39,590 nucleotides of DNA, taken from positions 1 through 39,590 of the forward strand of contig CANGHG010000003.1 in the NCBI GenBank assembly GCA_947453645.1, written 5' to 3'. The notes under the pieces were generated by a model. The model was not told the origin of the DNA and did no database searches. It saw only the letters and a list, made by a program, of their open reading frames with translations. The translations under genes and the position numbers were made by a program. This stretch comes from Comamonadaceae bacterium. Its GTDB lineage: Bacteria; Pseudomonadota; Gammaproteobacteria; Burkholderiales; Burkholderiaceae_C. Of the stretch, positions 15,222 through 22,466 are shown one piece after another. Position 1 is the first letter of the stretch. Every line of letters starts with the position of its first letter.

Positions 15222-16490
15222 ATGGCTCTCATCGTTCACAAATACGGCGGCACCTCCATGGGCTCGACCGAACGCATTCAAAACGTGGCCAAGCGCGTGG
15301 CCAAATGGGCCAAAGCAGGCCACCAGATGGTGGTGGTTCCATCCGCCATGAGCGGCGAAACCAACCGCCTCTTGGGCTTGGCCAAAGAACTTGCAGGCAA
15401 CGCCCACAGCGACGCCCACTTGCGCGAACTTGATGCCTTGGCCGCCACAGGCGAGCAGGCTTCATCGGCTTTGCTGGCCATTGCCTTGCAAGCCGAAGGC
15501 ATTCCAGCTGTGAGCTATGCAGGCTGGCAAGTGCCCATCCGCACCAACAGCGCCTTCACCAAGGCCCGCATTGAATCGATTGACGACCAGCGTGTTCGCG
15601 CAGACCTGAGCGCAGGCAAAGTGGTCATCATCACGGGCTTTCAAGGCGTAGACCCTGAGGGCCATGTCACCACCTTGGGCCGAGGCGGTTCAGACACCTC
15701 TGCAGTGGCAGTGGCCGCCGCCATGAAAGCGGCGGAATGCTTGATTTACACCGACGTGGATGGGGTCTACACCACCGACCCCCGCGTGGTGCCCGAAGCA
15801 CGCCGCTTGCACACCGTGAGCTTTGAAGAGATGCTGGAAATGGCGTCGCTGGGCAGCAAGGTGTTGCAAATCCGTTCGGTGGAATTTGCAGGCAAGTACA
15901 AAGTGCCTTTGCGGGTGCTCTCTAGCTTCACACCCTGGGACATCGACATCAATGAGGAAGCCAAGTCTGGCACCTTGATCACTTTTGAGGAAGACGAACA
16001 AATGGAACAAGCCATCGTATCTGGCATTGCCTTCACCCGCGACGAAGCCAAAATTTCCGTCATCGGCGTGCCCGACAAACCTGGCATTGCCCACAAAATT
16101 TTGGGTACGGTGGCCGACGCGAATATTGAAGTGGACATGATCATTCAAAACATCAGCAAAGGTGGTTTGACCGACTTCAGCTTCACCGTCAACCGCAACG
16201 ACCATGCCCGCGCCATGGACCTGCTCAAAACCAAGGTGCTGCCCGAACTTGGCGCACCCGAAGTGTTGGGCGACGCCAAGATTTGCAAAGTGTCCATAGT
16301 GGGCATTGGCATGCGCAGCCATGTGGGCGTTGCCAGCAAAATGTTCGCTTGTCTCAGCGCCGAGGGCATCAATATCCAAATGATTTCCACCAGTGAAATC
16401 AAAACTTCGGTGGTCATTGACGAGAAGTATTTGGAACTGGCGGTTCGTGCTTTGCACAAAGCCTTTGACCTGGAACAGAATCAGGCATAA
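15222..16490 (+). CDS. lysC: LysC, aspartate kinase
   Basis: 422 residues. Phosphorylates aspartate, the first step to lysine, threonine, methionine and diaminopimelate. The ATG at 15222 gives the standard N-terminus MALIVHKYGGTSMG (kinase motif KYGGTSMG at residues 7-14). Other landmarks: LGRGGSDTSAVAVAAAM near 155-170 and YTDVDGVYTTDPRVV near 182. Two C-terminal ACT domains (about 265-420) include SVIGVPDKPGIAHKIL and VSIVGIGMRSHVGVASKMF, the usual site of lysine/threonine feedback inhibition. No lysine riboswitch is visible; the gap to tilS is 26 bases. The last bases of the gene double as a probable tRNA promoter. Confidence 0.97.
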   Translation: MALIVHKYGGTSMGSTERIQNVAKRVAKWAKAGHQMVVVPSAMSGETNRLLGLAKELAGNAHSDAHLRELDALAATGEQASSALLAIALQAEGIPAVSYAGWQVPIRTNSAFTKARIESIDDQRVRADLSAGKVVIITGFQGVDPEGHVTTLGRGGSDTSAVAVAAAMKAAECLIYTDVDGVYTTDPRVVPEARRLHTVSFEEMLEMASLGSKVLQIRSVEFAGKYKVPLRVLSSFTPWDIDINEEAKSGTLITFEEDEQMEQAIVSGIAFTRDEAKISVIGVPDKPGIAHKILGTVADANIEVDMIIQNISKGGLTDFSFTVNRNDHARAMDLLKTKVLPELGAPEVLGDAKICKVSIVGIGMRSHVGVASKMFACLSAEGINIQMISTSEIKTSVVIDEKYLELAVRALHKAFDLEQNQA

Positions 16491-16491
16491 T
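16465..16491 (+). promoter_or_regulatory. Probable tRNA-Ser promoter inside the lysC 3' end
   Basis: TTGACC (16465-16470) and CATAAT (16486-16491) each match sigma-70 hexamers at five of six positions, with a 15-base spacer, slightly short. The -10 overlaps the lysC TAA stop. Transcription would start near 16498, only about 4 bases before the mature tRNA end, which suits a stand-alone tRNA transcript. Readthrough from lysC remains possible. Confidence 0.5.
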
Positions 16492-16501
16492 TTACCTAGC
16501 T

Positions 16502-16594
16502 GGAAACGTGACCGAGTGGCCGAAGGTGCTCCCCTGCTAAGGGAGTATGGGGTGTTGAGCCTCATCAAGGGTTCGAATCCCTTCGTTTCCGCCA
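16502..16594 (+). tRNA. tRNA-Ser, anticodon GCT (reads AGC/AGU)
   Basis: A 93-base cloverleaf can be drawn by hand. The acceptor stem is GGAAACG (16502-16508) with CGTTTCC (16584-16590), then discriminator G 16591 and encoded CCA 16592-16594. The anticodon stem is CTCCC (16529-16533) with GGGAG (16541-16545), and the loop CTGCTAA places GCT at 16536-16538. A long variable arm of class II type contains TGGGG and CCTCA. The T arm is AAGGG-TTCGAAT-CCCTT (16567-16583). The long variable arm and the GCT anticodon identify serine. Confidence 0.97.
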
Positions 16595-16605
16595 GCTACC
16601 ACATC

Positions 16606-16630
16606 AAAACGCCCCTCACGGGGCGTTTTT
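16606..16630 (+). terminator. Rho-independent terminator after tRNA-Ser
   Basis: CGCCCC (16610-16615), loop TCAC and GGGGCG (16620-16625) form a perfect GC stem, flanked by AAAA on the left and TTTTT on the right. It ends the lysC/tRNA-Ser transcript. The A-run on the other side lets it also work for transcripts from the minus strand. Confidence 0.92.
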
Positions 16631-16765
16631 GTTATCCACACTCCAACTACCAGTTCTTTTGAATTGAGTTGATCTTATTTGCAACTAAATCTGCCTGCTC
16701 ACCTGCAGCAAACCCTGTTCAATATTTCTACAAAGAACCAGGTATTTTTTCCAGCATTGAGAAAT

Positions 16766-17392
16766 TCAAAACAACATTCCCACGTTGATAAATGAACGGT
16801 TCAAATTGGTGATGGAGTTTAGATCCGCACCCAGGTAGAGGTTTGGGGTGAATTTGTATTTCATGCCCAGCGCCAGGCCGTGGCGCCAAGTACGCTGGCC
16901 CAGCATCTCGGCGCTGGAGAAATGATAAGCGGTCGTTGTTTCAAATCCTGGAACCCAACTGACAGATTTGAGCCCCAATCGAAGTCCAAAATCAGTGGTG
17001 CCAGGGAAAAGGGTGAACAACGCATCTGAGTGCGATACAACCGCCAGCATGTCGGTCCCTTCAGACAATGCTTGCCTGTAGCCCAAGCCCATTTTGTTTT
17101 TTCGATAGTGGTCTTCGCTGCTACCGCTGCCGGTGGATGTGTGGTCATAGCCAGCAAGCAGGTAAAAATGTTCGTTGAACAAATAACTGAGCTCGAAAGA
17201 GTAGCCTGTGTAATTGGCTTGACCTTGGGTGTTGGTCACATCTTGGGTGGTGTGTCCGATGGCCACATGGCTGTAATTCAGACCATTGGCACTAAGGGGT
17301 TCAGCATTCAACGGAAGGCATGCAAGCGTACATCCCACCGTCAGCAGCAGTGCTTTGAAGTTCAATGGATCCGTAAACCTCGCCAACAACAT
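16766..17392 (-). CDS. Small outer-membrane beta-barrel protein (unknown role)
   Basis: 208 residues. It has a cleavable signal peptide (hydrophobic FKALLLTVGCTLACLPL, then NAEP with cleavage near residue 31). The mature part is made of alternating amphipathic strands rich in aromatic residues (YTGYSFELSYLFNEHFYLLAGY, split by turns; HGLALGMKYKFTPNLYLGADL) and ends in Phe (INVGMLF), the usual signal for BAM-dependent insertion. The size suits an eight-stranded barrel. I do not recognise the family. The ATG at 17392 shares one base with the previous stop (TAATG), so it is translated together with the upstream 562-residue exported protein, its probable partner. Confidence 0.75.
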   Translation of the reverse strand: MLLARFTDPLNFKALLLTVGCTLACLPLNAEPLSANGLNYSHVAIGHTTQDVTNTQGQANYTGYSFELSYLFNEHFYLLAGYDHTSTGSGSSEDHYRKNKMGLGYRQALSEGTDMLAVVSHSDALFTLFPGTTDFGLRLGLKSVSWVPGFETTTAYHFSSAEMLGQRTWRHGLALGMKYKFTPNLYLGADLNSITNLNRSFINVGMLF

Positions 17393-19080
17393 TATTGGAA
17401 AAAGGCGCTGTCAATCAAAACTTCCTTCGAAGTAGTCACCACAAATGTGCTCACAATCCCGGTGAATTTTTTGTCATGACTGGTACCTTTGAAAGTCCCT
17501 GTGATGTTGAAACTGATCACGCAAGTTTTCCCATTCCAGCCGTAACTGATGTTGGTGGCTGTGCCTCCGGCGCTTAAAAATTCAGAATAGTCACCGTTGT
17601 AATAAACACCAAGACCTCTTCTCACGCGCTTGGTGAATCCATTTGCAAAATCACATATTTGCTTGTACTGATTGATATTCAAGCATCTCTCGCCTGAACT
17701 ATCAGTGCAAGTGCCATCGTTGTAGTATTTGTACTCGAGGCTAGGATTAAGAGTTGCTTTGGTAAGAGGTAGATTTCTAATTCTTTGAGCTTCAGCCAAG
17801 CGTTCTTTTTCAATTTGAGCTTCTTTTTCAAGTTTGGCTTCACGTTCTTTTTTGATTGAGGTGGCCGTGGCGCCATTTTTTTTCGATGCGGAATTTTTGT
17901 CTTCAAGGTATGACATGACTTCCGTTAGATTCTTTCCTTCACCATATTTGGCAGCACGAATTTCATTCAAAATTTGTTCATAGGTGGTCTTGTCCGAAAT
18001 GCCGTTGGAATTCAATGTGGCGAGTACTTTGGGCGTTGCGCCAATTTGTGCGGCAAAGTCAAGATCGGATAAGTTGTTGAACCCTTGTTTTTTGGCCCAA
18101 GTTTCTCGCAGCTCAACGACATTCACCAATGTATTTATTTCATAAGCCTTGGCTTTTTGATCCCGCTCAATAGCGGTCATGAGCTGTTTTAAATTCTTTG
18201 GGAAATCAACATAGACGTGACATGCAGAATTGTCGCGTTGGTATTCTTTGTAGAAGGAATCGATATTTTTGAAAACAGTAGAGTAGGGCCGTGTTTTGTT
18301 GAAAGTGGCCTCTGCTTTGACTGCGTTTTTTCTAAAGATCGCAGAGGTATAAAAAATAACCCCTTCACCGTAAACGGAAATTGCTTGTGAGACTGGCCCA
18401 GCATATTCCGATGTGCAAATTTTCAAAGCACTATCTTGTTGAATTTTGTAACTTAGAGTGATTGATCCTAATTTTTCAAAATTGTCACTGGAGGCATATT
18501 TTTCAATATCAGATGCCCATAGCTTTTCATCATTGGCTCTTTTCTGCTGTGCTTCTTCATTTTTCTTGATCGCCAACTTTAAATTTTCTAATTTCAATTC
18601 GGAGAATAATTCAAAATTTGAAAATTCTTGCAACCCTGCCAACAAAGGAACAGCCTTCCTTTGAATAATCACAACATTGGCTGTGTTGTGACCTATGAAA
18701 TCATTCCCGTTGATGCACTCAGTGCTGCGGTTTTTGATTTGTTTTTTGCCGTACAACCGAGTGATGGTATCTTCAACTTCATTTAGAAATATTTCTTGAG
18801 TCGTATCTGGATTACCAAGATTTTTGTAAGTGTCAGGAAACAACACAAAACAGTAAGAATATCCACGGCGATCTAAAGCCTCATTGTTATCTAATGTTTT
18901 GGTGCCGTCGATATTGGAAATGATTTTGAATTCATTGAAGAACTTGTTGTAATACAAAACCAAATCGGCTTCGTTATTTGTAACGGATGGGGCAGGTTTA
19001 TTTTGGGCAGCAGCTGTACCTGTTATCGCTATCAAAATGATGAAAAATAAGCTTTTAAAACTTTTTAAAAAAATGTCCAT
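17392..19080 (-). CDS. Unrecognised exported protein with coiled coil, in AT-rich DNA
   Basis: 562 residues from ATG 19080, which has GGGGA about 6 bases upstream; a TTG at 19092 is possible but unneeded. A signal peptide is clear (SFKSLFFIILIAITGTAAAQ, cleavage around residue 25). The middle is mixed helix with charged stretches (LKLAIKKNEEAQQKRAND). Residues about 405-440 form a Lys/Glu-rich coiled coil (KKEREAKLEKEAQ, then EKERLAEAQRIRN). The C-terminal 120 residues are beta-rich with several Cys (DGTCTDSSGERCLN, QICDFANGF, KTCVISFNITG) and may be a separate disulfide-bonded domain. No known domain is recognised. Base composition is far lower in GC than the flanks, indicating acquisition from elsewhere. 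It is coupled to the barrel gene by TAATG. Confidence 0.75.
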   Translation of the reverse strand: MDIFLKSFKSLFFIILIAITGTAAAQNKPAPSVTNNEADLVLYYNKFFNEFKIISNIDGTKTLDNNEALDRRGYSYCFVLFPDTYKNLGNPDTTQEIFLNEVEDTITRLYGKKQIKNRSTECINGNDFIGHNTANVVIIQRKAVPLLAGLQEFSNFELFSELKLENLKLAIKKNEEAQQKRANDEKLWASDIEKYASSDNFEKLGSITLSYKIQQDSALKICTSEYAGPVSQAISVYGEGVIFYTSAIFRKNAVKAEATFNKTRPYSTVFKNIDSFYKEYQRDNSACHVYVDFPKNLKQLMTAIERDQKAKAYEINTLVNVVELRETWAKKQGFNNLSDLDFAAQIGATPKVLATLNSNGISDKTTYEQILNEIRAAKYGEGKNLTEVMSYLEDKNSASKKNGATATSIKKEREAKLEKEAQIEKERLAEAQRIRNLPLTKATLNPSLEYKYYNDGTCTDSSGERCLNINQYKQICDFANGFTKRVRRGLGVYYNGDYSEFLSAGGTATNISYGWNGKTCVISFNITGTFKGTSHDKKFTGIVSTFVVTTSKEVLIDSAFFQ

Positions 19081-19088
19081 ATTGATCC

Positions 19089-19140
19089 CCAATTTGATAC
19101 CTAAAATTGATCTCAGTTTTATCTATTTTATCAAATTTGG
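19089..19140. repeat. Near-perfect inverted repeat flanking the candidate promoter start
   Basis: CCAATTTGATA (19089-19099) and TATCAAATTTGG (19129-19140) are inverted copies differing by one A, with 29 bases between. They bracket the predicted -10 and transcript start of the 562-residue protein gene. This could be a dimeric operator or a leader stem-loop. Confidence 0.45.
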
Positions 19141-19151
19141 CGATAATTCAA
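19125..19151 (-). promoter_or_regulatory. Candidate promoter of the AT-rich exported-protein gene
   Basis: On the minus strand TTGAAT (19151-19146) and TAAAAT (19130-19125) are separated by 15 bases. Transcription would start near 19118, about 38 bases before the ATG at 19080. The region is so AT-rich that -10-like strings are expected by chance, hence moderate confidence. Confidence 0.4.
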
Positions 19152-19227
19152 CGTCTCTCTTCTGAGCAGAGGCAGCTCATCAAGGTGAGTACTGAGATGG
19201 CGCGCCGAGTTGAGGAATGACCTAGTC

Positions 19228-19542
19228 TCAGGGCTTCAGCAACACCCGCATGACTTCATTCACCGAGGCACCTGGTTCACGTTCGCAAAAAACGTTGGCT
19301 TTCTCTATCAATGTTTCCACAGCAGGCATGGTCTGAAAAATATCCTGGCCGTTTTGCGCCAGTTGTGCGTCACGCCAACCGTTCACATAACCAAATAGCC
19401 ATTCGCGCTGAACCGCGCTGCTGAGGTTGGCTTTGCGAGCGGTGTTCCAGGCATCGCAAGTTCTGGCTTGAAGCGCTTGCGCTTGAGCGCCCAAGGGATA
19501 AAGCATGGCGGTGAGGCATAGCGCAGAGAAAAAGCGTTTCAT
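19228..19542 (-). CDS. Small secreted protein, possibly Rap1a/Tai-like fold
   Basis: 104 residues. A signal peptide is present (MKRFFSALCLTAMLYPLGAQAQ, in two parts: charged MKR and a hydrophobic core; cleavage near AQA-QA). The mature protein of about 82 residues has two Cys (in ARTCDAWN and ANVFCERE) that may form a disulfide, and a central helix REWLFGYVNGWRDAQ. The Cys-helix-GYxxG-Cys layout resembles the Rap1a/Tai and HdeA-like periplasmic families, but this is a resemblance by eye only. The ATG at 19542 overlaps the stop of the preceding small membrane-protein gene (ATGA), so the two are coupled. Function unknown. Confidence 0.75.
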   Translation of the reverse strand: MKRFFSALCLTAMLYPLGAQAQALQARTCDAWNTARKANLSSAVQREWLFGYVNGWRDAQLAQNGQDIFQTMPAVETLIEKANVFCEREPGASVNEVMRVLLKP

Positions 19543-19676
19543 GGCCCACAGCAATCGGTGAGGTAGGTGCTGGCCACCCAAACCATCAGGCCGCAAGTGA
19601 AAACGGCGAAGGCGCAGGCCAGCAACAGTCTGCCAAAACGGGGTTGGATGTCTTCGGTTTCATTCATAAGCCTCAT
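19539..19676 (-). CDS. Small single-pass membrane protein
   Basis: 45 residues from ATG 19676 (AGG 8 bases upstream) or 42 from ATG 19667 (GAGG only 3 bases away). The protein has a charged N-terminus (NETEDIQPRFGR), then a hydrophobic segment LLLACAFAVFTCGLMVWVAS, and ends TYLTDCCGP with two adjacent Cys. It overlaps the next small secreted-protein gene by ATGA, which is the main reason to believe it is translated. Function unknown. Confidence 0.6.
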   Translation of the reverse strand: MRLMNETEDIQPRFGRLLLACAFAVFTCGLMVWVASTYLTDCCGP

Positions 19677-19750
19677 TATCAACGCCTGGCCAGGGCCCCG
19701 CTTTTTTCCCGCACAATCTGCGTTCACCCAACCACACAGGAGTTTGAGCT

Positions 19751-20737
19751 ATGAGCTGGTTAGACCATTCCATCATGCGCCAACGTGGCGTTGCCCAAGG
19801 TCGCAACCCCACCACCCACGAGTTGAGTGAGGCCAAACAAGGCAATTACCACTACACGATTGGCCCCTACTCACAACCGGTGCTCAGCGTCAAACCAGGC
19901 GACCGAATCATTGTGGAAACCCGAGACGCTTTTGAGGGCAAGGTGAAAACCGAGCAAGACCTGCCCTCCAAGGTGCTGACCATGCCCTTTGTCAATCCTC
20001 AAAACGGCCCCATCATGGTCGAGGGCGCTGAGCCTGGTGATGTGGTGGCGGTCTACATCGAGTCCATCGCGCCGCGTGGCCCCAACCCGCGAGGCACCTG
20101 CGCCATGATTCCTGAATTTGGTGCCCTGAGTGCCACCATGTTCACCTCTTTGCTCACTGAACCGTTGCCTGAAATTGTGCGCAAAATTGATGTTGATGAA
20201 AAAGGTGTTTATTGGAGCAAGCGGGTCACCTTGCCTTACAAACCGCACATTGGCACCTTGAGCTGCTCGCCCATGCTGGACTCGATCAACACCCTCACAC
20301 CTGACACCCACGGCGGCAACATGGACTTGCCTGATATGGGCCCTGGCAGCATCACCTATTTACCTGTCTGGACCGATGGCGCGCGGGTGTTCATTGGTGA
20401 CGCCCACGCTTGCCAAGGTGACGGCGAGGTGTGTGGCACGGCCGTGGAGTTTCAAAGCACCACCACCATCCAGGTCGACTTGATCAAAAAATGGTCCATT
20501 GGCTGGCCGCGTCTTGAAAACGAAGAAATGATCATGGCCATTGGCAGCGCCAGACCTTTGGAAGACGCCACCCGCATTGCCTACAAAGACTTGGTGCTCT
20601 GGATGGAGGCCGAATATGGTTTTGACCGTTGGGACGCCTACATGATGCTCAGTCAGTGCGGACGGGTGCGTTTGGGCAACTTCGTGGACCCCAAGTACAC
20701 GGTTGGAGCCGGCATTCTCAAAACTTATTTGAAGTAA
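19751..20737 (+). CDS. Acetamidase/formamidase family protein (FmdA_AmdA)
   Basis: 328 residues, cytoplasmic. The family hydrolyses short amides such as formamide or acetamide to ammonia and the acid. Landmarks: a beta-rich N-terminal half with VKPGDRIIVETRDAF, GAEPGDVVAVYIESI near residues 93-107, HGGNMDLPDMGPGSITYLPV near 187-206, and IGDAHACQGDGEVCGTAVEF near 213-232, which holds the conserved Asp/His/Cys/Glu metal and active-site cluster. The ribosome binding site AGGAG (19738-19742) lies 8 bases before the ATG. It is a single gene with no nearby amide or urea transporter, so the natural substrate is uncertain. Its stop abuts the stop of the convergent receiver gene with no gap. Confidence 0.9.
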   Translation: MSWLDHSIMRQRGVAQGRNPTTHELSEAKQGNYHYTIGPYSQPVLSVKPGDRIIVETRDAFEGKVKTEQDLPSKVLTMPFVNPQNGPIMVEGAEPGDVVAVYIESIAPRGPNPRGTCAMIPEFGALSATMFTSLLTEPLPEIVRKIDVDEKGVYWSKRVTLPYKPHIGTLSCSPMLDSINTLTPDTHGGNMDLPDMGPGSITYLPVWTDGARVFIGDAHACQGDGEVCGTAVEFQSTTTIQVDLIKKWSIGWPRLENEEMIMAIGSARPLEDATRIAYKDLVLWMEAEYGFDRWDAYMMLSQCGRVRLGNFVDPKYTVGAGILKTYLK

Positions 20738-21097
20738 TCAGCTTCCAAGCGCAGCCAGCAAATCCTGGCTGCGAATGGGTTTCAAGAGTAAATGGTCAAA
20801 TCCCGCCGAGGTCAACTGCGCGAGCTCCTCAGGCAGTGCATGCGCTGTATAAGCGATGATTTTCAGGTGTGCCATGTGGGCTTGCCCTCGCAGTTGTTGG
20901 CACAACTCCAAACCACTCACGGTAGGCATGGAAATATCAAGCAGCAGCAAATCGCAAGGGTGTTGTGCCAGCCAATCCAAGGCGGCGGCTGCACTCTCGC
21001 ATTCATGGACAAGGTGACCCAGTGGCCTGAGGAACAAGCCTGGTAGCAGGCGGTTGGTGTGGTTGTCATCGACCACAAGCACGTTGAGGCTGGCCAT
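20738..21097 (-). CDS. Stand-alone response-regulator receiver domain
   Basis: 119 residues, a CheY-like receiver with no output domain. Conserved residues are all present: acidic pair Asp10-Asp11 (VLVVDDN), phosphoacceptor Asp54 in LLLLDISMP, Thr near 84 in IIAYTAHA and Lys near 107 in LLKPIRS. The pattern LLLDISMPxxSGLEL and AxxLPEE is typical of receivers from hybrid kinases. It follows the histidine kinase gene by 3 bases and is its obvious partner. Without an output domain it may act in a phosphorelay or by binding another protein. Confidence 0.9.
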   Translation of the reverse strand: MASLNVLVVDDNHTNRLLPGLFLRPLGHLVHECESAAAALDWLAQHPCDLLLLDISMPTVSGLELCQQLRGQAHMAHLKIIAYTAHALPEELAQLTSAGFDHLLLKPIRSQDLLAALGS

Positions 21098-21100
21098 GTT

Positions 21101-21928
21101 TCAGTGCTTGAACTCGCGCAAGGGCAGGGTGAAAAAGAACAAGCTGCCTTTTCCCGCTTGGGTGTTGTAGTCCAAGATGCCGCCCATCAAATCAACCAAT
21201 TGGTAACTCAAGATCAGCCCCAAACCTGCACCCTCATTGGGCTGGAGCACAAAGGGTTCTTTCTTTTGCTGCTTGCGCATGAACAGTGTTTTTTGAACTT
21301 CTGCTGGTACGCCTTGCCCCGAGTCTTGAACCGAGAAGGTGATGAATTGACCGTTGGCACTGGGAGAAACTGTCAGCAACACGCTGCCATTTTGTTTGTT
21401 GTAGTTCAGTGCGTTGTCCACCAAGTTGTTGAGCACTTGGCGCACACGGTAGGGGTCGGCACGCATGCGCGAGGGGGCGTTGTGCGCCATGTTCACGCTG
21501 AGGGTGATTTTCAAATCATTGGCGCGTGCTTGGTGCAAGGCGCGCACAGACTCCACCACTTCTTGTATGTCAAATTCGGCGTTGGACAAAGTCAAGCTGC
21601 CCTCTTGAATTTTGGTGAGGTCTAGCAAGCCATTGACCAAATGCAACATTTGAAGGCTGTTCTCCAAAATGATTTTGGAGGTGAACTTGATCATGGGTTC
21701 ACTGGTGCTGCTGTAAACATATTCCGCGTAGCCCATCACGCCGTTGAGCGGGGTGCGCAGGTGATGCGACATGGAAGCCAAGAAGTCTTGCAAACGCTGC
21801 CTGCCTGCAAGCGCGTCGTTGAGCTGGTTTTTCAGCAAATGGGTGCGCTGTTGGGCCTGCCAGTAGATGAATGCAACCCCAGCCAAGGCCAACACCACAA
21901 CCAGGCTTGCAATTGAAAAAGAGTTCAT
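21101..21928 (-). CDS. Histidine kinase with one membrane helix and no sensor domain
   Basis: 275 residues. One N-terminal membrane helix (about residues 5-24, SIASLVVVLALAGVAFIYW), a short linker QRTHLLKNQLNDAL, then HisKA with the phosphohistidine at residue 55 (FLASMSHHLRTPLNGVMGY). The HATPase_c domain has the N box NNLVDNALNYN near 167, G1 DSGQGVP and G2 GAGLGLILSYQ, and ends FFFTLPL. There is no periplasmic, PAS or HAMP region, so the signal must come through the membrane helix, a partner protein or the cytoplasm. The next gene is its likely receiver, 3 bases away, and the winged-helix gene lies 24 bases upstream. Confidence 0.92.
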   Translation of the reverse strand: MNSFSIASLVVVLALAGVAFIYWQAQQRTHLLKNQLNDALAGRQRLQDFLASMSHHLRTPLNGVMGYAEYVYSSTSEPMIKFTSKIILENSLQMLHLVNGLLDLTKIQEGSLTLSNAEFDIQEVVESVRALHQARANDLKITLSVNMAHNAPSRMRADPYRVRQVLNNLVDNALNYNKQNGSVLLTVSPSANGQFITFSVQDSGQGVPAEVQKTLFMRKQQKKEPFVLQPNEGAGLGLILSYQLVDLMGGILDYNTQAGKGSLFFFTLPLREFKH

Positions 21929-21952
21929 GGGGCCTGGGGGGCTTGCCTGTAC

Positions 21953-22345
21953 TTATTTTTTCGGAAAGATCAAAAACTCATTGCCGAGCATGCGTCCAAA
22001 CTCGGCTGCATGCGCATCCAGGGTCTTGATGAAGGCGTCAGTGGGCAAGATTTTCTTGGAGCGTTTGTCCAAATTGCTGGCCTCGAATTCAATCAGGCCA
22101 TCGTTTTCAAATTCGCGAATCTTGTAACGCAGCGCACGCTCACTCAACTCTTTGTTGTAGTAAATGCCTTTGAGTACAGCACTGGGGCCGCCGCGCTTTT
22201 CTTGAAGCTGCTTGGCAATGTTCAGGTAAAGGTATCGGCCGGCTTGGGTTTGTGCAAGTTCCAGATGTTGGTTTTCCCATTCATGCAGCTGGCAAATGAC
22301 TTGCAGAAATTTGGTGCTGAGCTGAGGGTCTTGATCGTGTCGCAT
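21953..22345 (-). CDS. Winged-helix DNA-binding protein (MarR-like)
   Basis: 130 residues. The central part carries a winged helix-turn-helix: GGPSAVLKGIYYNKELSERA, then LRYKIREFENDGLIEFEA, with the wing at SNLDKRSKKILPT. An N-terminal helical region (TKFLQVICQLHEWENQHLEL) may form the dimer interface. The order helix, HTH, wing (DKRSKKIxPT), C-terminal helix is as in MarR proteins, where the wing binds the minor groove. No sensory domain is visible. It is placed 24 bases before the kinase gene and may be controlled by that system or control it; this is inference. A 121-base spacer with no recognised element separates it from the regulator gene upstream. Confidence 0.8.
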   Translation of the reverse strand: MRHDQDPQLSTKFLQVICQLHEWENQHLELAQTQAGRYLYLNIAKQLQEKRGGPSAVLKGIYYNKELSERALRYKIREFENDGLIEFEASNLDKRSKKILPTDAFIKTLDAHAAEFGRMLGNEFLIFPKK

Positions 22346-22466
22346 GCTGGCTATCCCTGGTTTTTCAGTGGGAGCGCGATCTTAAAAAACAAGCTGATGT
22401 GAAGCTGATGAAACCTGATAATTTCGACAATGAAAGTTAAAGTAATTACTCAAGTGAGGCGGCAAA

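Larger units (their letters stand above)
16631..19227. other. AT-rich islet downstream of tRNA-Ser
   Basis: Between the tRNA terminator and the small gene at 19228 the DNA is much richer in A and T. A hand count gives 18 G/C in the 60 bases 18541-18600, against 37 in 30361-30420. It holds only the coupled exported protein and barrel genes plus AT-rich spacers. No integrase, transposase or repeat of the tRNA 3' end was found by eye. A location beside a tRNA gene is a common entry point for foreign DNA. Confidence 0.6.

Noticed and set aside
16502-19227. tRNA-Ser as the attachment site of an integrative element
   Set aside because: No integrase or excisionase, and no second copy of the tRNA 3' end was seen before 19250. 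The AT-rich islet is kept as a composition anomaly only. The xerD at 31182 is the housekeeping recombinase.
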